The translations under genes and the position numbers were made by a program. From NCBI RefSeq assembly GCF_002101595.1, contig NZ_LQOM01000022.1:62001-126000 (forward strand): a stretch of 64,000 bases of DNA, in the 5' to 3' direction. This DNA is from Mycobacterium celatum. Its GTDB lineage: Bacteria; Actinomycetota; Actinomycetes; Mycobacteriales; Mycobacteriaceae. Below the pieces are notes generated by a model that searched no databases, was not told the origin of the DNA, and saw only the letters and a program-made list of their open reading frames with translations. Below, piece by piece: positions 27,193 through 37,191 of the stretch (position 1 is the first letter of the stretch; each line of letters begins with the position of its first letter).

Positions 27193-29889
27193 TCAGCTGA
27201 CCCGCGCTATCTCTGCCCGTACCGCGTCGAGCGCCGCGTCGATGCCCGACGGGTCCCTCCCTGAGCCCTGCGCGAGGTCGGGCTTGCCGCCGCCGCGCCC
27301 GTCTACCGCCCCGGCCAGCTGCTTGACCAGGTCATTAGCCCGAAGGCCCAGCTCCTGGGCCGCGGGATTGGCGGCGACCGCATACGGCACGGTGCCGCCC
27401 TCCCCCTCAGCGATCAACGCGACCACCGCGGGGTCGCTGCCGAGCTTTCCGCGGACGTCGCCGACCAGCGAGCGCAGGTCACCGGCGGTCATCCCCGCCG
27501 ACATCCGCTGCGCCACCACACGCACGTTACCGATACGCTGCGCACCTGCCGCCGCGTTGGTCGCGGCGGCGCGGGCGTTGGCCAGCCGGACGCGCTCGAG
27601 TTCTTTCTCGGCCGCCTTCAGCCGCTCGACCAGAGTGGCCACCCGCGCGGGCACCTCGTCCGACGGCACCTTCAGCGACGACGCCAGCCCCGCCATCAGC
27701 GCGCGCTCCTTGGCCAGGTGCTTGAACGACTCCAGCCCGACGTAGGCCTCCACCCGGCGCACCCCTGAACCGACCGACGATTCGCCCAGGATGGTGACCG
27801 GGCCGATCTGCGCCGAGTTGTGCACGTGGGTGCCGCCGCAGAGCTCCAGCGAGAACGGCCCGCCGATTTCGACGACGCGAACCTCGTCGGGGTAGCTCTC
27901 CCCGAACAGCGCCAACGCGCCCATCGCCTTGGCCTTCTCGAGCTGCTCGGTGAAGGTGTGCACCTCGAAGTCGGCCTGCACGGCCTGGTTGGTCACTTCT
28001 TCGATCTGGGTGCGCTGCTCCTCGGTCAGCGGCCCCTGCCAGTTGAAGTCGAAACGCAGATACCCCGGCCGGTTCAGCGAGCCGGCCTGAACAGCATTGG
28101 GGCCCAGTACTTGTCGCAGTGCGGCGTGCACCATATGGGTGCCTGAGTGGCCTTGGGTGGCGCCCTTGCGCCAGCCGGGATCCACGGCTGCGACGACGGT
28201 GTCGCCCTCGACGAATTCGCCGGATTCCACGTTGACCCGATGCACCCACAGGGTTTTGGCGATCTTCTGCACGTCGGTGACAGCCGCCCGGGCGCTCTCC
28301 CCGGCGCCGGTCCCGCTGATTGTCCCCACGTCGGCGACCTGCCCACCGGATTCGGCGTACAGCGGCGTGCGGTCCAGCACCAGTTCGACGCGATCGGCTG
28401 CGACAGCGTCGTCGTGCGCCACCACCGGCACCCGCCTGCCGTCGACGAAGATGCCCAAAATCCTTGCCTCCGAGGATAATTCGTCGAAACCGGTGAACTC
28501 GGTAGGCCCGGCGTCGACCAGCTCGCGGTAGGCGGACAGGTCGGCGTGCGCGTGCTTTCGCGCGGCGGCGTCGGCTTTGGCGCGACGGCGCTGCTCGGCC
28601 ATCAACTCGCGGAAGCCGGCCTCGTCGACCTTCAGACCCGCTTCGGCGGCCATCTCGAGGGTCAGCTCGATCGGGAACCCGTAGGTGTCGTGCAGCGTGA
28701 AGGCGTCCGAGCCGGACAGCACTGCGGCGCCGGACGCCTTAGTGGCGCCGGCCACCTCCTCGAACAGCTTCGAGCCCGACGCCAGCGTGCGGTTGAACGC
28801 GGTCTCCTCGGCGACGGCGATCCGGTTGATCCGCTCGAAGTCGGTCACCAGTTCGGGATACGACGGGCCCATCGCGTCGCGCACGCATGCCATCAACTCA
28901 CCGACGATCGGGCCGTCGATGTCCAGGAGTTTGGCCGAGCGGATCACCCGGCGCAGCAGCCGGCGCAGCACATAGCCACGCCCGTCGTTGCCGGGGCTCA
29001 CGCCGTCACCGATCAGGATCGCCGCGGTGCGGCTGTGGTCGGCGATGATCCGGTAGCGCACGTCGTCGTCGTGGTTGCCGACGTCGTAGCCGCGCGGCGC
29101 TCTGCGGGCCACCGTGTCGATCACCGGGCGCAGCAGGTCGGTCTCGTAGACGTTGTGCACGCCCTGCAACAGCACCGCGACCCGCTCGACACCCATCCCG
29201 GTGTCAATGTTCTTGCGCGGCAACGGCCCCAGAATCGGATAGTCGTCTTTGGTGGTGCCCTCGCCGCGCTCGTTCTCCATGAACACGAGATTCCAGATCT
29301 CGATGTAGCGCTCCTCGCTGGCCAGCGGGCCACCCTCCGGGCCGTATTCCGGGCCGCGGTCGTAATAGATCTCCGACGACGGCCCACACGGTCCGGGGAT
29401 GCCCATCGACCAGTAGTTGTCGGCCATCCCGCGGCGCTGGATCCGCTCCGCCGGCAGCCCGGCCACCTCCTGCCACAGCCCGGCGGCTTCGTCGTCGTCC
29501 AAATAAACGGTGGCCCAAAGCTTTTCGGGATCGAACCCGTAGCCGCCGTCATCGAGCGAGTTGGTCAGCAACTTCCAGGCCAGCTCGATAGCGCCGCGTT
29601 TGAAGTAGTCGCCGAACGAGAAATTGCCGGCCATTTGGAAGAACGTGTTGTGCCGGGTGGTGATCCCGACCTCGTCGATATCGGGAGTGCGGATGCATTT
29701 CTGGATGCTGGTGGCGGTCGGGTACGGCGGGGTGCGCTGGCCGAGGAAAAACGGCACGAACTGCACCATGCCGGCATTGACGAACAGCAGGTTGGGGTCG
29801 TCGAGGATCACCGAGGCACTCGGCACCTCGGTGTGACCCGCTTTCACGAAATGATCGAGGAACCGCTTCCTGATCTCGTGTGTCTGCAC
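27193..29889 (-). CDS. alaS: Alanyl-tRNA synthetase
   Basis: An 898-residue class II synthetase charging tRNA-Ala. The aminoacylation domain opens [19 protein letters not shown] and contains [13 protein letters not shown] and [20 protein letters not shown]. The editing domain carries the zinc motif [11 protein letters not shown] and CGGTHVHN. The C-Ala domain closes with [14 protein letters not shown]. The GTG at 29889 is the start. It heads a run alaS-ruvX-mltG-aroE-A24 peptidase on the minus strand. Confidence 0.97.
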   Translation of the reverse strand: MQTHEIRKRFLDHFVKAGHTEVPSASVILDDPNLLFVNAGMVQFVPFFLGQRTPPYPTATSIQKCIRTPDIDEVGITTRHNTFFQMAGNFSFGDYFKRGAIELAWKLLTNSLDDGGYGFDPEKLWATVYLDDDEAAGLWQEVAGLPAERIQRRGMADNYWSMGIPGPCGPSSEIYYDRGPEYGPEGGPLASEERYIEIWNLVFMENERGEGTTKDDYPILGPLPRKNIDTGMGVERVAVLLQGVHNVYETDLLRPVIDTVARRAPRGYDVGNHDDDVRYRIIADHSRTAAILIGDGVSPGNDGRGYVLRRLLRRVIRSAKLLDIDGPIVGELMACVRDAMGPSYPELVTDFERINRIAVAEETAFNRTLASGSKLFEEVAGATKASGAAVLSGSDAFTLHDTYGFPIELTLEMAAEAGLKVDEAGFRELMAEQRRRAKADAAARKHAHADLSAYRELVDAGPTEFTGFDELSSEARILGIFVDGRRVPVVAHDDAVAADRVELVLDRTPLYAESGGQVADVGTISGTGAGESARAAVTDVQKIAKTLWVHRVNVESGEFVEGDTVVAAVDPGWRKGATQGHSGTHMVHAALRQVLGPNAVQAGSLNRPGYLRFDFNWQGPLTEEQRTQIEEVTNQAVQADFEVHTFTEQLEKAKAMGALALFGESYPDEVRVVEIGGPFSLELCGGTHVHNSAQIGPVTILGESSVGSGVRRVEAYVGLESFKHLAKERALMAGLASSLKVPSDEVPARVATLVERLKAAEKELERVRLANARAAATNAAAGAQRIGNVRVVAQRMSAGMTAGDLRSLVGDVRGKLGSDPAVVALIAEGEGGTVPYAVAANPAAQELGLRANDLVKQLAGAVDGRGGGKPDLAQGSGRDPSGIDAALDAVRAEIARVS

Positions 29890-29946
29890 GTTGTCGTCGC
29901 TGTCCTTCTCGCCAATTTGATCGCACTACCTTACCGGTCTGCAGGA

Positions 29947-30363
29947 TCAGCCCTCGACGAAGCTCAGCCGCACCGACCGTCGCGGATTGTCCCGATTGAG
30001 GTCGACGAGCACCACGCTCTGCCAGGTGCCCAGCAGCAGTTCGCCGCCGGCCACCGGGACCGTCACCGACGGCGACACGATGGCCGGCAGCACATGGTCG
30101 GCGCCGTGACCGGGCGAGCCGTGTGCGTGCCGGTAACGGTCGTCACGCGGTAACAGCCGCTCCAGCGTGTCGACGAGGTCGTCGTCGGAACCGGCGCCGG
30201 TCTCGATGATGGCCACCCCGGCAGTCGCGTGCGGGACGAACACATTGCACAGGCCGTCGGCGCGCGGGCCCGCGGCTCGCGACGAGCAGAAAGCGCGCAC
30301 CTCGTCGGTCAGGTCGACGATCCGGCGACGCGTGGTGTCCACATCCAGCACATCGGTATCCAC
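29947..30363 (-). CDS. YjbQ/UPF0047 family protein (Rv2556c-like)
   Basis: A 138-residue single-domain protein of the YjbQ family, some members of which have weak thiamin phosphate synthase activity. The conserved stretches are CNVFVPHATAGVAIIETG, LLPRDDRYRHAHGSPGHGAD (metal-binding His/Glu-type cluster) and GTWQSVVLVDLN. I start at the GTG at 30363 (MDTDVLDVDTTRRRIVDL); another GTG four codons on (30351) is equally possible. It lies 57 bp upstream of alaS. Physiological role is not known. Confidence 0.88.
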   Translation of the reverse strand: MDTDVLDVDTTRRRIVDLTDEVRAFCSSRAAGPRADGLCNVFVPHATAGVAIIETGAGSDDDLVDTLERLLPRDDRYRHAHGSPGHGADHVLPAIVSPSVTVPVAGGELLLGTWQSVVLVDLNRDNPRRSVRLSFVEG

Positions 30364-30376
30364 GTCACCCAGGGTA

Positions 30377-30460
30377 CGGCGATCGCAAGCACGGCGAAGC
30401 CGGGCGCAGCGGGTCGCCGTCACCGACCCCCGGCGATCGCAAGCACGGCGAAGCCGGGCG
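30377..30460. repeat. Pair of 30-bp perfect direct repeats
   Basis: A 30-bp unit beginning CGGCGATCGCAAGCACGGCG and ending AAGCCGGGCG is present at 30377-30406 and again, identical, at 30431-30460, start-to-start distance 54 bp. It lies in the divergent gap between the YjbQ gene and the ABM-domain gene. I recall similar GCGATCGCAAGC...GCCGGGCG units scattered between genes in other mycobacteria; function unknown. Confidence 0.85.
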
Positions 30461-30567
30461 GGCAATCCGTGGCAAAAGCATTGCGACGCTTACCTGGTTG
30501 GAGGATGGTGTTCATAGGACCGGTGGCGCCACCGGGGCGCTGCCCCCGAGCAAGGAGGGGTTGAATC

Positions 30568-31191
30568 GTGTACGCGCGCTCTACCACAATCCAGGCGCAA
30601 CGGTCGTGCATCGACGCCGGCATTGCGCATGTTCGCGACGTGGTCATGCCCGCCCTGCAGGAGTTGGACGGGTGCGTGGGACTGTCGCTGCTCGTCGACC
30701 GTGAGTCCGGCAGATGCATCGCCACCAGCTCCTGGGATTCGGAGAAAACAATGCACGCCAGCGGCGAGCAGGTCCGGCCGCTTCAGCAGCGGGCCGCGGA
30801 AGTGTTCGGCGGCGGCACCCCCATCGTCGACCGTTGGGAGATCGCGGTGCTACACCGCGACCACCGCTCCGGGCCTGGCGCCTGTGTGCGGGCCACCTGG
30901 CTCAAGATCCGGCCCGAGCAGTTCGACAACGCGATCGGGTTCTACCGGGAGTCGGTGCTGCCGGCGATCGAGGAATTCGACGGTTTCTGCAGCGCCAGCC
31001 TGATGCTGGACCGCACGACCTGCCGTGCGGTGTCCTCGTCGACGTTCGACAGCATGGAGGCGATGCGGCGCAATGACGACCGGGCCCGCTCACTGCGCAC
31101 CGGCTTACTTCGGGACCTGGGTGCCGACCAGATCGACGTGGGCGAGTTCGAGCTGGCGATCGCTCAGCTGCGGGTGCCCGAGCTGGTCTGA
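30568..31191 (+). CDS. Tandem ABM-type monooxygenase-fold protein (Rv2557/Rv2558-like)
   Basis: A 207-residue cytosolic protein made of two similar halves: [20 protein letters not shown] with [20 protein letters not shown], and [15 protein letters not shown] with [20 protein letters not shown]. Each half looks like a dimeric alpha-beta barrel/ABM domain. A Shine-Dalgarno AAGGAGGGG precedes the GTG at 30568, fixing the start. In M. tuberculosis I recall two tandem paralogues, starvation-associated; only one is present here. Catalysis has not been shown. Confidence 0.85.
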   Translation: MYARSTTIQAQRSCIDAGIAHVRDVVMPALQELDGCVGLSLLVDRESGRCIATSSWDSEKTMHASGEQVRPLQQRAAEVFGGGTPIVDRWEIAVLHRDHRSGPGACVRATWLKIRPEQFDNAIGFYRESVLPAIEEFDGFCSASLMLDRTTCRAVSSSTFDSMEAMRRNDDRARSLRTGLLRDLGADQIDVGEFELAIAQLRVPELV

Positions 31192-31210
31192 CGATTTGTT
31201 GCCCCGAGAT

Positions 31211-31255
31211 CGACGTTTTGCAGGCCGCCTCTCACGCTTTGTCTGCAAAACGTCG
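31211..31255. terminator. Perfect 13-bp hairpin between convergent genes
   Basis: CGACGTTTTGCAG (31211-31223) and CTGCAAAACGTCG (31243-31255) are perfect inverted arms around a 19-base loop. It occupies the 76-bp gap between two converging stops (31191 and 31268), as expected of a bidirectional terminator. Confidence 0.75.
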
Positions 31256-31267
31256 AAATCGGCGTGG

Positions 31268-31603
31268 CTACGGCAACGAGTCGCCCGGAAATCCCCGGCA
31301 GGGGTGCACCTCGAAGGTGAACACCCCGGCCTGCACGCCCGGATCGTCGTCCATCACTGCGGTGGTCTCCTCGACGGTCCCGGTGAACACGCCGACACCG
31401 CACACCTGCGAGCCGTCAGTGACCGGCAACACCACCGGCAGCACGCCTTCGTGGCGAAGCGCGAAGTTGCGCCGGCCGTGCTCCCAGATGATCGCCGGAG
31501 TGTCGTCGCCGCCGAAGTTGGGTCCCCGCTTGAGGATGACGACGCTGTAAGTCTTGGCGGCCGGGAGCATGGCGTTCATCTCGTCGTCGGTGAAGGTCTT
31601 CAT
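31268..31603 (-). CDS. YciI-like protein
   Basis: A 111-residue small protein of the YCII/dimeric barrel type: MKTFTDDEMNAMLPAAKTYS, HGRRNFALRHEGVLPVVLPV and VMDDDPGVQAGVFTFEVHP, where the DDP(x)4-5G element is the family hallmark. The ATG at 31603 overlaps the stop of the CitE-like gene upstream. It is last in a four-gene catabolic operon. Relatives act as small hydrolytic or dehalogenating enzymes or lack known activity; none can be assigned here. Confidence 0.78.
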   Translation of the reverse strand: MKTFTDDEMNAMLPAAKTYSVVILKRGPNFGGDDTPAIIWEHGRRNFALRHEGVLPVVLPVTDGSQVCGVGVFTGTVEETTAVMDDDPGVQAGVFTFEVHPCRGFPGDSLP

Positions 31604-32514
31604 CCGCTTCCCCTGTCGCCGTCGATCAGCGCGGCGCGCTCCAGCGTCGCCTGCGCCATCTTGACATGGGCGGCGTCGACCAGGACACCGTTCAGCCCCA
31701 CCGCACCAAGCCCTTGCCGCTCGCCGTCGCGGTAGGCGGCGACGTTGCGTTCGGCCCGGGCGATCTCCTCGGCGGTGGGCGAATACACCCGGTTCGCGAC
31801 CGGCACCTGACTGGGGTGAATCGCCCATTTGCCGGTGTATCCGAGCAGTCCGGCGCGGCGGGCGTCGCGCTCGTAGCCGTCGAGGTCGCGGTAGTCCGGG
31901 TAGGGTGCGTCGATCGCGTCGATGCCGGCGATCCGCGCGGCGACGAGCACCTTGGTGCGGGCGTAGTGCCAGAAGTCGCCGGGGTAGTCGCCGAGCGGGA
32001 CGAAGTTGGTGTCCACCCGCGCACCCTGCGACAGCGAGTAGTCGCCGACGCCGAAGATCAGCGCGTCCAGCCGGGTGCTGGCCGCCGCGATCTCCTCGGC
32101 GTTGGCCAGCCCCTGGACCTCCTCGATCAGCACCTCAAGCCGAATCGGGCGGGACCGCTCGAGCTTCGCTTCCAGCTGGGTCAGCAGCACGTCGACCCAC
32201 CAGACGTCGCGGGCGGTGCGCACCTTGGGGACGATGATCGTGTCGAGGTTTTCGCGGGCCTCGGTGACCACGTCGATGATGTCGTCGTGGCACCAGCGGG
32301 TGTCCAGGCCGTTGATCCGGATCGCCCGCACGGTTCGCCCCCAGTCGAGTTCTCGCAGTGCCGCAATGGCTTTGGCGCGCGCGGTCTGCTTGTGTGCGGG
32401 TGCGACGGCGTCTTCGAGGTCGAGGAAGACCAGGTCGGCTCCCGAGGCGGCGGCGTGGGCGAACATGTGGTCGTTGCTGGCGGGCACGGCCAGCTCGGAG
32501 CGGCGTAACAACAT
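31600..32514 (-). CDS. CitE-like HpcH/HpaI family CoA lyase
   Basis: A 304-residue TIM-barrel lyase-like protein. LVFLDLEDAVAPAHKQTARA holds the metal-binding Glu-Asp pair, RAIRINGLDTRWCHDD the substrate arginine, and LEVLIEEVQGLANAEEI and LIFGVGDYSLSQG the remaining barrel strands; KWAIHPSQVPVANRVY closes the fold. Family members cleave citramalyl-, malyl- or 3-hydroxyacyl-CoA esters to acetyl-CoA plus an oxo-acid. Placed next to a CoA transferase, it plausibly cleaves the CoA ester formed by that enzyme. The ATG at 32514 is chosen over an upstream M lacking similarity. Confidence 0.85.
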   Translation of the reverse strand: MLLRRSELAVPASNDHMFAHAAASGADLVFLDLEDAVAPAHKQTARAKAIAALRELDWGRTVRAIRINGLDTRWCHDDIIDVVTEARENLDTIIVPKVRTARDVWWVDVLLTQLEAKLERSRPIRLEVLIEEVQGLANAEEIAAASTRLDALIFGVGDYSLSQGARVDTNFVPLGDYPGDFWHYARTKVLVAARIAGIDAIDAPYPDYRDLDGYERDARRAGLLGYTGKWAIHPSQVPVANRVYSPTAEEIARAERNVAAYRDGERQGLGAVGLNGVLVDAAHVKMAQATLERAALIDGDRGSG

Positions 32515-32530
32515 CGGCGGTCTCCTTGGT

Positions 32531-33718
32531 TTACAGCACACTGCGGGCGTGCAGGTCGTCGATTTCGTTGGGGGTCAGGCCGAGCAGCTCGCCGTACACC
32601 TCGGCGTTGTGTTCGCCGAGCCGTGGGCCGAGGTGCGCGACACGCCCCGGAGTGTCCGAGAACCGCGGCACGGGTGCTTGCACTGTCATGGCGCCGAGCT
32701 CGTCGTCGCCGACCTTGACGAAGACTTCGCGGTGCGCCAGCTGCTCGTCGGCAACCAGGTCGGTGATGTCGTAAACCGGTGCGGCGGCGACGTTTTCGGC
32801 GTCGAGGATGGCCATCGCCTCGGCAAGCGTCTTGCCGGCCACCCAGTCGGCGACCACCTGGTCGACTTCGCGGGCTCTGGCCAGCCGTCGCTGCGGGTCC
32901 GCGAAGTCGGCGTCCTCGACCAGGTCGGCGCGTCCGATCGCCCGAAACACCCGCAGCGCCAACGCCGGTGAGCTGCCCGACATCGCCAGCCAGCGGCCGT
33001 CGGCGGTGCGGTAGGTGTTGCGCGGCGCGGAGATGTCCCAGCGATTGCCGGCCCGGGTCGGCACCAGGCCGAGCTGGTCGTAGCCGAGCAGCGTCTGCTC
33101 CAGCAGCCGCGCCAGCGGGTCGATCAGGTTGACGTCGATCAATTGCCCGGGCGCGCCGTGCACGTCGCGGTGATACAGCGCCAGCATCACCGCGTAGGCG
33201 GCGTTCAGCGACGCCACCCCGTCGGCCAGCATGAACGGCGGCAGGGTGGGCGGCCCGTCGGGCTGGCCGGTGATGTGCGCGAAGCCGCTCATCGCCTCGC
33301 CGAGCGTGCCGAAACCGGGCCGGTCGCTTTTCGGCCCGGACAGGCCATAACCGGTGATGTGCAGCATGACGATGCGGTCGTTGACCGCGCGCAGCGCGTC
33401 GTAGTCCAGCCCCCAGGACCGCAGCGTCGACGGCCGGGTGTTGGCGATCACCACGTCGGCGTGCCCGGCCAGCCGGCGCAGCAGCGCCTGACCTTCGGTG
33501 ACGCGCAGGTCGAGGGTGACCGAACGCTTGTTGCGCGACACCGACTTCCACATCAGCCCGACGCCGTCGCGCTGGTGCCCCCAGCCACGGATCGGGTCGC
33601 CGGTTCGGGGTTGCTCGACTTTGATGACGTCGGCGCCGAACTCGCCGAGGTAGGTGGCGGCCAGCGGCGCCGCCGCCAGCGTGGCCATGTCGAGAACCCG
33701 GATGCCGTCGAGCATCAT
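32531..33718 (-). CDS. Class III (CaiB/BaiF) CoA transferase
   Basis: A 395-residue CoA transferase that moves CoA between organic acids. Opening MMLDGIRVLDMATLAAAPLA, FGADVIKVEQPRTGDPIRGW, NKRSVTLDLR and GYGLSGPKSDRPGFGTLGEA with the family nucleophilic Asp region, then DGVASLNAAYAVMLALYHRD. Two consecutive ATGs at 33718 begin within the monooxygenase stop (ATGA overlap). It sits 16 bases before the CitE-like gene, so activation followed by cleavage is the likely two-step chemistry. Substrate unknown. Confidence 0.88.
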   Translation of the reverse strand: MMLDGIRVLDMATLAAAPLAATYLGEFGADVIKVEQPRTGDPIRGWGHQRDGVGLMWKSVSRNKRSVTLDLRVTEGQALLRRLAGHADVVIANTRPSTLRSWGLDYDALRAVNDRIVMLHITGYGLSGPKSDRPGFGTLGEAMSGFAHITGQPDGPPTLPPFMLADGVASLNAAYAVMLALYHRDVHGAPGQLIDVNLIDPLARLLEQTLLGYDQLGLVPTRAGNRWDISAPRNTYRTADGRWLAMSGSSPALALRVFRAIGRADLVEDADFADPQRRLARAREVDQVVADWVAGKTLAEAMAILDAENVAAAPVYDITDLVADEQLAHREVFVKVGDDELGAMTVQAPVPRFSDTPGRVAHLGPRLGEHNAEVYGELLGLTPNEIDDLHARSVL

Positions 33719-35061
33719 GCGCCGACGCACGCCGGCCGCGGCAGGCCAAGGTGATCGCGCAGCGTCGCGCCGTCGTAGGAGGTGCGAAACAGGCCGCGCC
33801 GCTGCAGTTCCGGGACCACCATTCGCACCACGTCTTCGAATGCGCCGGGCAAATGCGTTGCGGCCAGGACGAATCCGTCGCAGGCGCCGCCGTGGAACCA
33901 CTCCTCCATCTGGTCGGCGACCTCCACTCCGGTGCCGACGAAGCGCGGACCTTGCAGCAGGGTGGCGCGGTGGCCGGCCAGGTCGCGCAGTGTGACGGTG
34001 TCGCCGCCGATATGGGTGCGCAGGTTCTGCACCAGGCCGCGGATACCGGACACCGAGGCAAGGAGCTCGTCGGTGATCGGGTCGTCCAGATTGTGTTGGG
34101 AGAAGTCGTAGTTCATCAGCTCGGAGAGCAGGGTGAGCGACGCCATCGGGTGCACCAGGTCGTTGAGGAAGACCTGCTCGCGGTGCTTGGCGTGGTCCTC
34201 CGACTCGCCCACCACGGCGTAAGCCATCGGGCAGAGCTTAACGGTGCGGGGGTCGCGGCCGGCAGCGGCAATCCGCTCCTTCTGGTCGGCGTAGTGGCTG
34301 CGCGCCACCTCGATGCCTGGGTCGCCGGTGAAGATCAAATCCGCCCAGCGCGAAGCGAATTCGCGGCCGCGCCCGGACGAGCCCGCCTGGATGATCACCG
34401 GCCGGCCCTGCGGACCGCGCGGCACGGTCAACGGACCGCGCACCGAGAAGTATTCGCCGACGTGGCCAAGCTCGTGCACCTTGGCCGGGTCGGCATAGCG
34501 ACCGCCCGCCCGGTCGTGCAGCACGGCGCCGTCCTCCCAGGTGTCCCAGAGGCCGACGACGGCGTCGAGGAATTCGTCGGCGCGGTCGTAGCGGGCGTCA
34601 TGGCCCAAATGTGCGTCCACGCCGAAGTTTTGGGCCTCGCTGTCGTTGACCGAGGTGACCACGTTCCACGCCGCGCGACCCCCCGACAGGTGGTCGAGGG
34701 TGGCGAACGTGCGCGCCACGTGAAACGGCGGGTAGTAGGTGGTCGAGCAGGTCGCGCCCAGCCCGATGCGCGACGTCGCCTGCGCCAGCACGCCCAGGAC
34801 GATGGACAGGTCCAGCTTCACCGGCCGCGCGCCGTAGCGCACGGCGTCGGCGACCGAGCCGCCGTAAATGCCCGGCATCGCCAGCCGGTCGTCGAAGAAC
34901 ATCAGGTCGAAGCAACCCTCTTCGAGTTGCCGGCCGATTTTGGCGTAGTAGGAAGCGTCCAGGTAGCCGTGCTCGGTGGCCGGGTGACGCCACGAGCCCG
35001 CATAGACCGAGGTGTTGCCCGCTTGCATGAAGGCGACGAGCGCCATCTGTCGTGTGGTCAT
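33715..35061 (-). CDS. NtaA/SnaA/DszA-type FMN-dependent monooxygenase
   Basis: A 448-residue bacterial-luciferase-fold monooxygenase that uses reduced FMN supplied by a separate reductase. Diagnostic stretches: WRHPATEHGYLDASYYAKIG, EEGCFDLMFFDDRLAMPG, ATCSTTYYPPFHVARTFATL, GRAAWNVVTSVNDSEAQNFG and VIIQAGSSGRGREFASRWAD. The family opens C-N, C-S or cyclic bonds (nitrilotriacetate, dibenzothiophene sulfone and similar). I start at the ATG at 35061; the frame extends to 35097 but would cover the operator palindrome. First gene of the operon, divergent from a GntR gene. Confidence 0.88.
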   Translation of the reverse strand: MTTRQMALVAFMQAGNTSVYAGSWRHPATEHGYLDASYYAKIGRQLEEGCFDLMFFDDRLAMPGIYGGSVADAVRYGARPVKLDLSIVLGVLAQATSRIGLGATCSTTYYPPFHVARTFATLDHLSGGRAAWNVVTSVNDSEAQNFGVDAHLGHDARYDRADEFLDAVVGLWDTWEDGAVLHDRAGGRYADPAKVHELGHVGEYFSVRGPLTVPRGPQGRPVIIQAGSSGRGREFASRWADLIFTGDPGIEVARSHYADQKERIAAAGRDPRTVKLCPMAYAVVGESEDHAKHREQVFLNDLVHPMASLTLLSELMNYDFSQHNLDDPITDELLASVSGIRGLVQNLRTHIGGDTVTLRDLAGHRATLLQGPRFVGTGVEVADQMEEWFHGGACDGFVLAATHLPGAFEDVVRMVVPELQRRGLFRTSYDGATLRDHLGLPRPACVGA

Positions 35062-35076
35062 GGCTTGATGTCTAAC

Positions 35077-35092
35077 ATCTGATATATCAGAT
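35077..35092. promoter_or_regulatory. Perfect 16-bp palindrome between divergent GntR and monooxygenase genes
   Basis: ATCTGATATATCAGAT is a perfect palindrome, and it is flanked by a second, wider inverted pair CTAACA (35072-35077) and TGTTAG (35099-35104). It lies 16 bp before the monooxygenase ATG and 40 bp before the chosen GntR start, the expected position for a regulator controlling both directions. TG-ATAT-CA-like cores are common for FadR-type GntR sites. Confidence 0.8.
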
Positions 35093-35131
35093 TTCAAGTG
35101 TTAGATGCTGGCGTGCTTTACAGTCGGCGTC

Positions 35132-35773
35132 ATGCCCAGCCCCGACATCGCCGGCACCGTCCGCGAGCGCGCCGCCCGCGAACTGCGCGACCGCATCCTC
35201 ACCGGCGCGCTGCCCGCGGGCACCCGCCTCGACCTGGACGCCATCACCACCGAGTTCGCCACCAGCCGCACACCGGTCCGCGAGGCGTTGCTGGAGCTGT
35301 CCTACGACGGGCTGGTGCGGGTGGCCCCGCGCAGCGGCATCACGGTGATCGGCGTCAGCCCCGACGACGTGCTCGACAGCTTCACCATTCTCGGCGTCCT
35401 GACCGGGCAAGCCGCGGCATGGGCCGCGCAGCGGGTCACCCCGGAGGGCATTGAGCGGTTGCGCGCTTTGGCCACCGACGTGGAAGCCCACTCCGGCGAA
35501 GGCCGCATCGTCGACGCGAATTGGCGCTTCCACCGGGAGGTCCACCGCGCCGCCCACTCGCAGCGGCTGATGGCACAAATCCGGCAGGCCGTGCGGGTGG
35601 TGCCGTCGAATTTTCTGGCGGCATTCCCCGAGCACGAGCACCACGCGCTGGAGGACCACCAGGCGCTGGTCGACGCGCTCGCCGCGCGCGACGCCGAACG
35701 CGCCCGCGACATTGCCGAGCGCCACGTGCTCGACGCCGGCCGCTCACTGGCAGACGCGCTGCAAGACCGCTAG
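35132..35773 (+). CDS. GntR family transcriptional regulator, FadR/FCD type
   Basis: A 213-residue regulator. The winged helix ([39 protein letters not shown]) is followed by an all-helical FCD ligand domain with [19 protein letters not shown] and a terminal [20 protein letters not shown] whose His residues suit a metal site. The ATG at 35132 is preferred over 35105 because the latter would run into the palindrome arm. Divergent from the monooxygenase operon, which it presumably controls. Its stop overlaps the rarA stop on the other strand. Confidence 0.9.
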   Translation: MPSPDIAGTVRERAARELRDRILTGALPAGTRLDLDAITTEFATSRTPVREALLELSYDGLVRVAPRSGITVIGVSPDDVLDSFTILGVLTGQAAAWAAQRVTPEGIERLRALATDVEAHSGEGRIVDANWRFHREVHRAAHSQRLMAQIRQAVRVVPSNFLAAFPEHEHHALEDHQALVDALAARDAERARDIAERHVLDAGRSLADALQDR

Positions 35774-37116
35774 CGGCGCTTGCCGCGGATGATCGCCCGC
35801 AGCTTCTCCAGCCTGCCGGCGATTTCGCGTTCGGCGCCGCGGCCGGTCGGGTGATAGTAGTCCACGCCGACCAGCTCGTCGGGCGGATATTGTTGTGCCA
35901 CAATGCCATCCGGGTCGTCGTGGGAATACCGATAGCCCTGTGCGTTACCCAGCGCGGCGGCACCCGAGTAGTGGCCGTCGCGCAGATGCGCGGGCACCAG
36001 CCCGGCCTTGCCCGCCTTGATGTCGGCCATCGCCGCGCCCAGCGCAGTGGTCACCGCGTTCGACTTGGGCGCGGTGGCCAGATGCACGGTGGCGTGCGCG
36101 AGCGTCAGCTGGGCCTCGGGCATGCCGATCAGCTGCACGGTCTGCGCGGCGGCCACCGCGGTCTGCAGCGCAGTCGGATCGGCCATGCCGATGTCCTCGC
36201 TGGCCAGGATCATCAGCCGACGGGCGACGAAACGCGGATCCTCGCCGGCGACCAGCATTCGGGCCAGATAATGCAGCGCGGCGTCGACGTCGGAGCCGCG
36301 CACCGACTTGATGAATGCGCTGATCACGTCGAAGTGCTGGTCGCCGTCGCGGTCGTAGCGGACCGCCGCCTTGTCCAGCGATTGTTCGATGGATTCGACG
36401 GTTACCCGGTCGCTGGCTTCGGCGGCCACCTCCAGCGCGGTCAGCGCGCGGCGGGCGTCGCCGGCGGCCAGCCGCACCAGCAGGTCGACGGCGTCGGGGT
36501 CGACCTGAACGCGTCCGGCCAAGCCGCGCGGGTCATCGATCGCGCGCTGCACCACCGCGCGCACGTCGTCGCCGCTCAACGGATGCAACTGCAGGATCAG
36601 CGAGCGCGACAGCAGTGGCGCCACCACGGAGAACGACGGGTTCTCCGTGGTGGCCGCGACCAGCAACACCACCCGGTTCTCCACCGCGGACAGCAGCGCG
36701 TCCTGCTGGGTCTTGGAAAAGCGGTGCACCTCGTCGATGAACAGCACGGTCTGCTCGCCGTGCGCGGCGGCCCGGCGCGCCAGGTCGATAACGGCCCGGA
36801 CCTCCTTGACGCCGGCCGACAGCGCCGACAGCGCCTCGAACCGCCGGCCGGTGGCCTGTGAGATCAGCGCCGCCAGCGTGGTTTTCCCGCTGCCCGGCGG
36901 GCCGTAGAGGATGACCGACGCCACCCCCGAGCCCTCGACCAGACGGCGCAGCGGCGAGCCCGGTTGCAGCAGGTGGTCCTGCCCGACCACCTCGTCGAGC
37001 GTGGCCGGGCGCATCCGCACCGCCAGCGGCGCAGCGGCCGACCCGCCCTGCGGGCGCTCGGCGAGCCCGCCCGCGTCGGGGACGTCGAACAGACCGTCGG
37101 ACACGGTTTCAGGCAT
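35770..37116 (-). CDS. rarA: Replication-associated recombination ATPase RarA (MgsA/WRNIP1 family)
   Basis: A 448-residue AAA+ ATPase acting at stalled replication forks. Walker [18 protein letters not shown], Walker [20 protein letters not shown], sensor AATTENPSF and the C-terminal tetramerisation part ([30 protein letters not shown]) are intact. The ATG at 37116 ([17 protein letters not shown]) is chosen; an upstream in-frame codon exists without similarity. Corresponds to Rv2559c. Converges with the GntR gene with overlapping stop codons. Confidence 0.94.
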   Translation of the reverse strand: MPETVSDGLFDVPDAGGLAERPQGGSAAAPLAVRMRPATLDEVVGQDHLLQPGSPLRRLVEGSGVASVILYGPPGSGKTTLAALISQATGRRFEALSALSAGVKEVRAVIDLARRAAAHGEQTVLFIDEVHRFSKTQQDALLSAVENRVVLLVAATTENPSFSVVAPLLSRSLILQLHPLSGDDVRAVVQRAIDDPRGLAGRVQVDPDAVDLLVRLAAGDARRALTALEVAAEASDRVTVESIEQSLDKAAVRYDRDGDQHFDVISAFIKSVRGSDVDAALHYLARMLVAGEDPRFVARRLMILASEDIGMADPTALQTAVAAAQTVQLIGMPEAQLTLAHATVHLATAPKSNAVTTALGAAMADIKAGKAGLVPAHLRDGHYSGAAALGNAQGYRYSHDDPDGIVAQQYPPDELVGVDYYHPTGRGAEREIAGRLEKLRAIIRGKRR

Positions 37117-37191
37117 ACCACGGCGGCGCTGATGAGAACTGCGGGCCGACGTGGTCTGCACATCGACAGCCCCCTGAAGAGAGGAACAACC

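Noticed and set aside
30377..30460. Possible CRISPR array
   Set aside because: Only two repeats with one 24-bp spacer, no cas genes, and the unit resembles a dispersed intergenic repeat.
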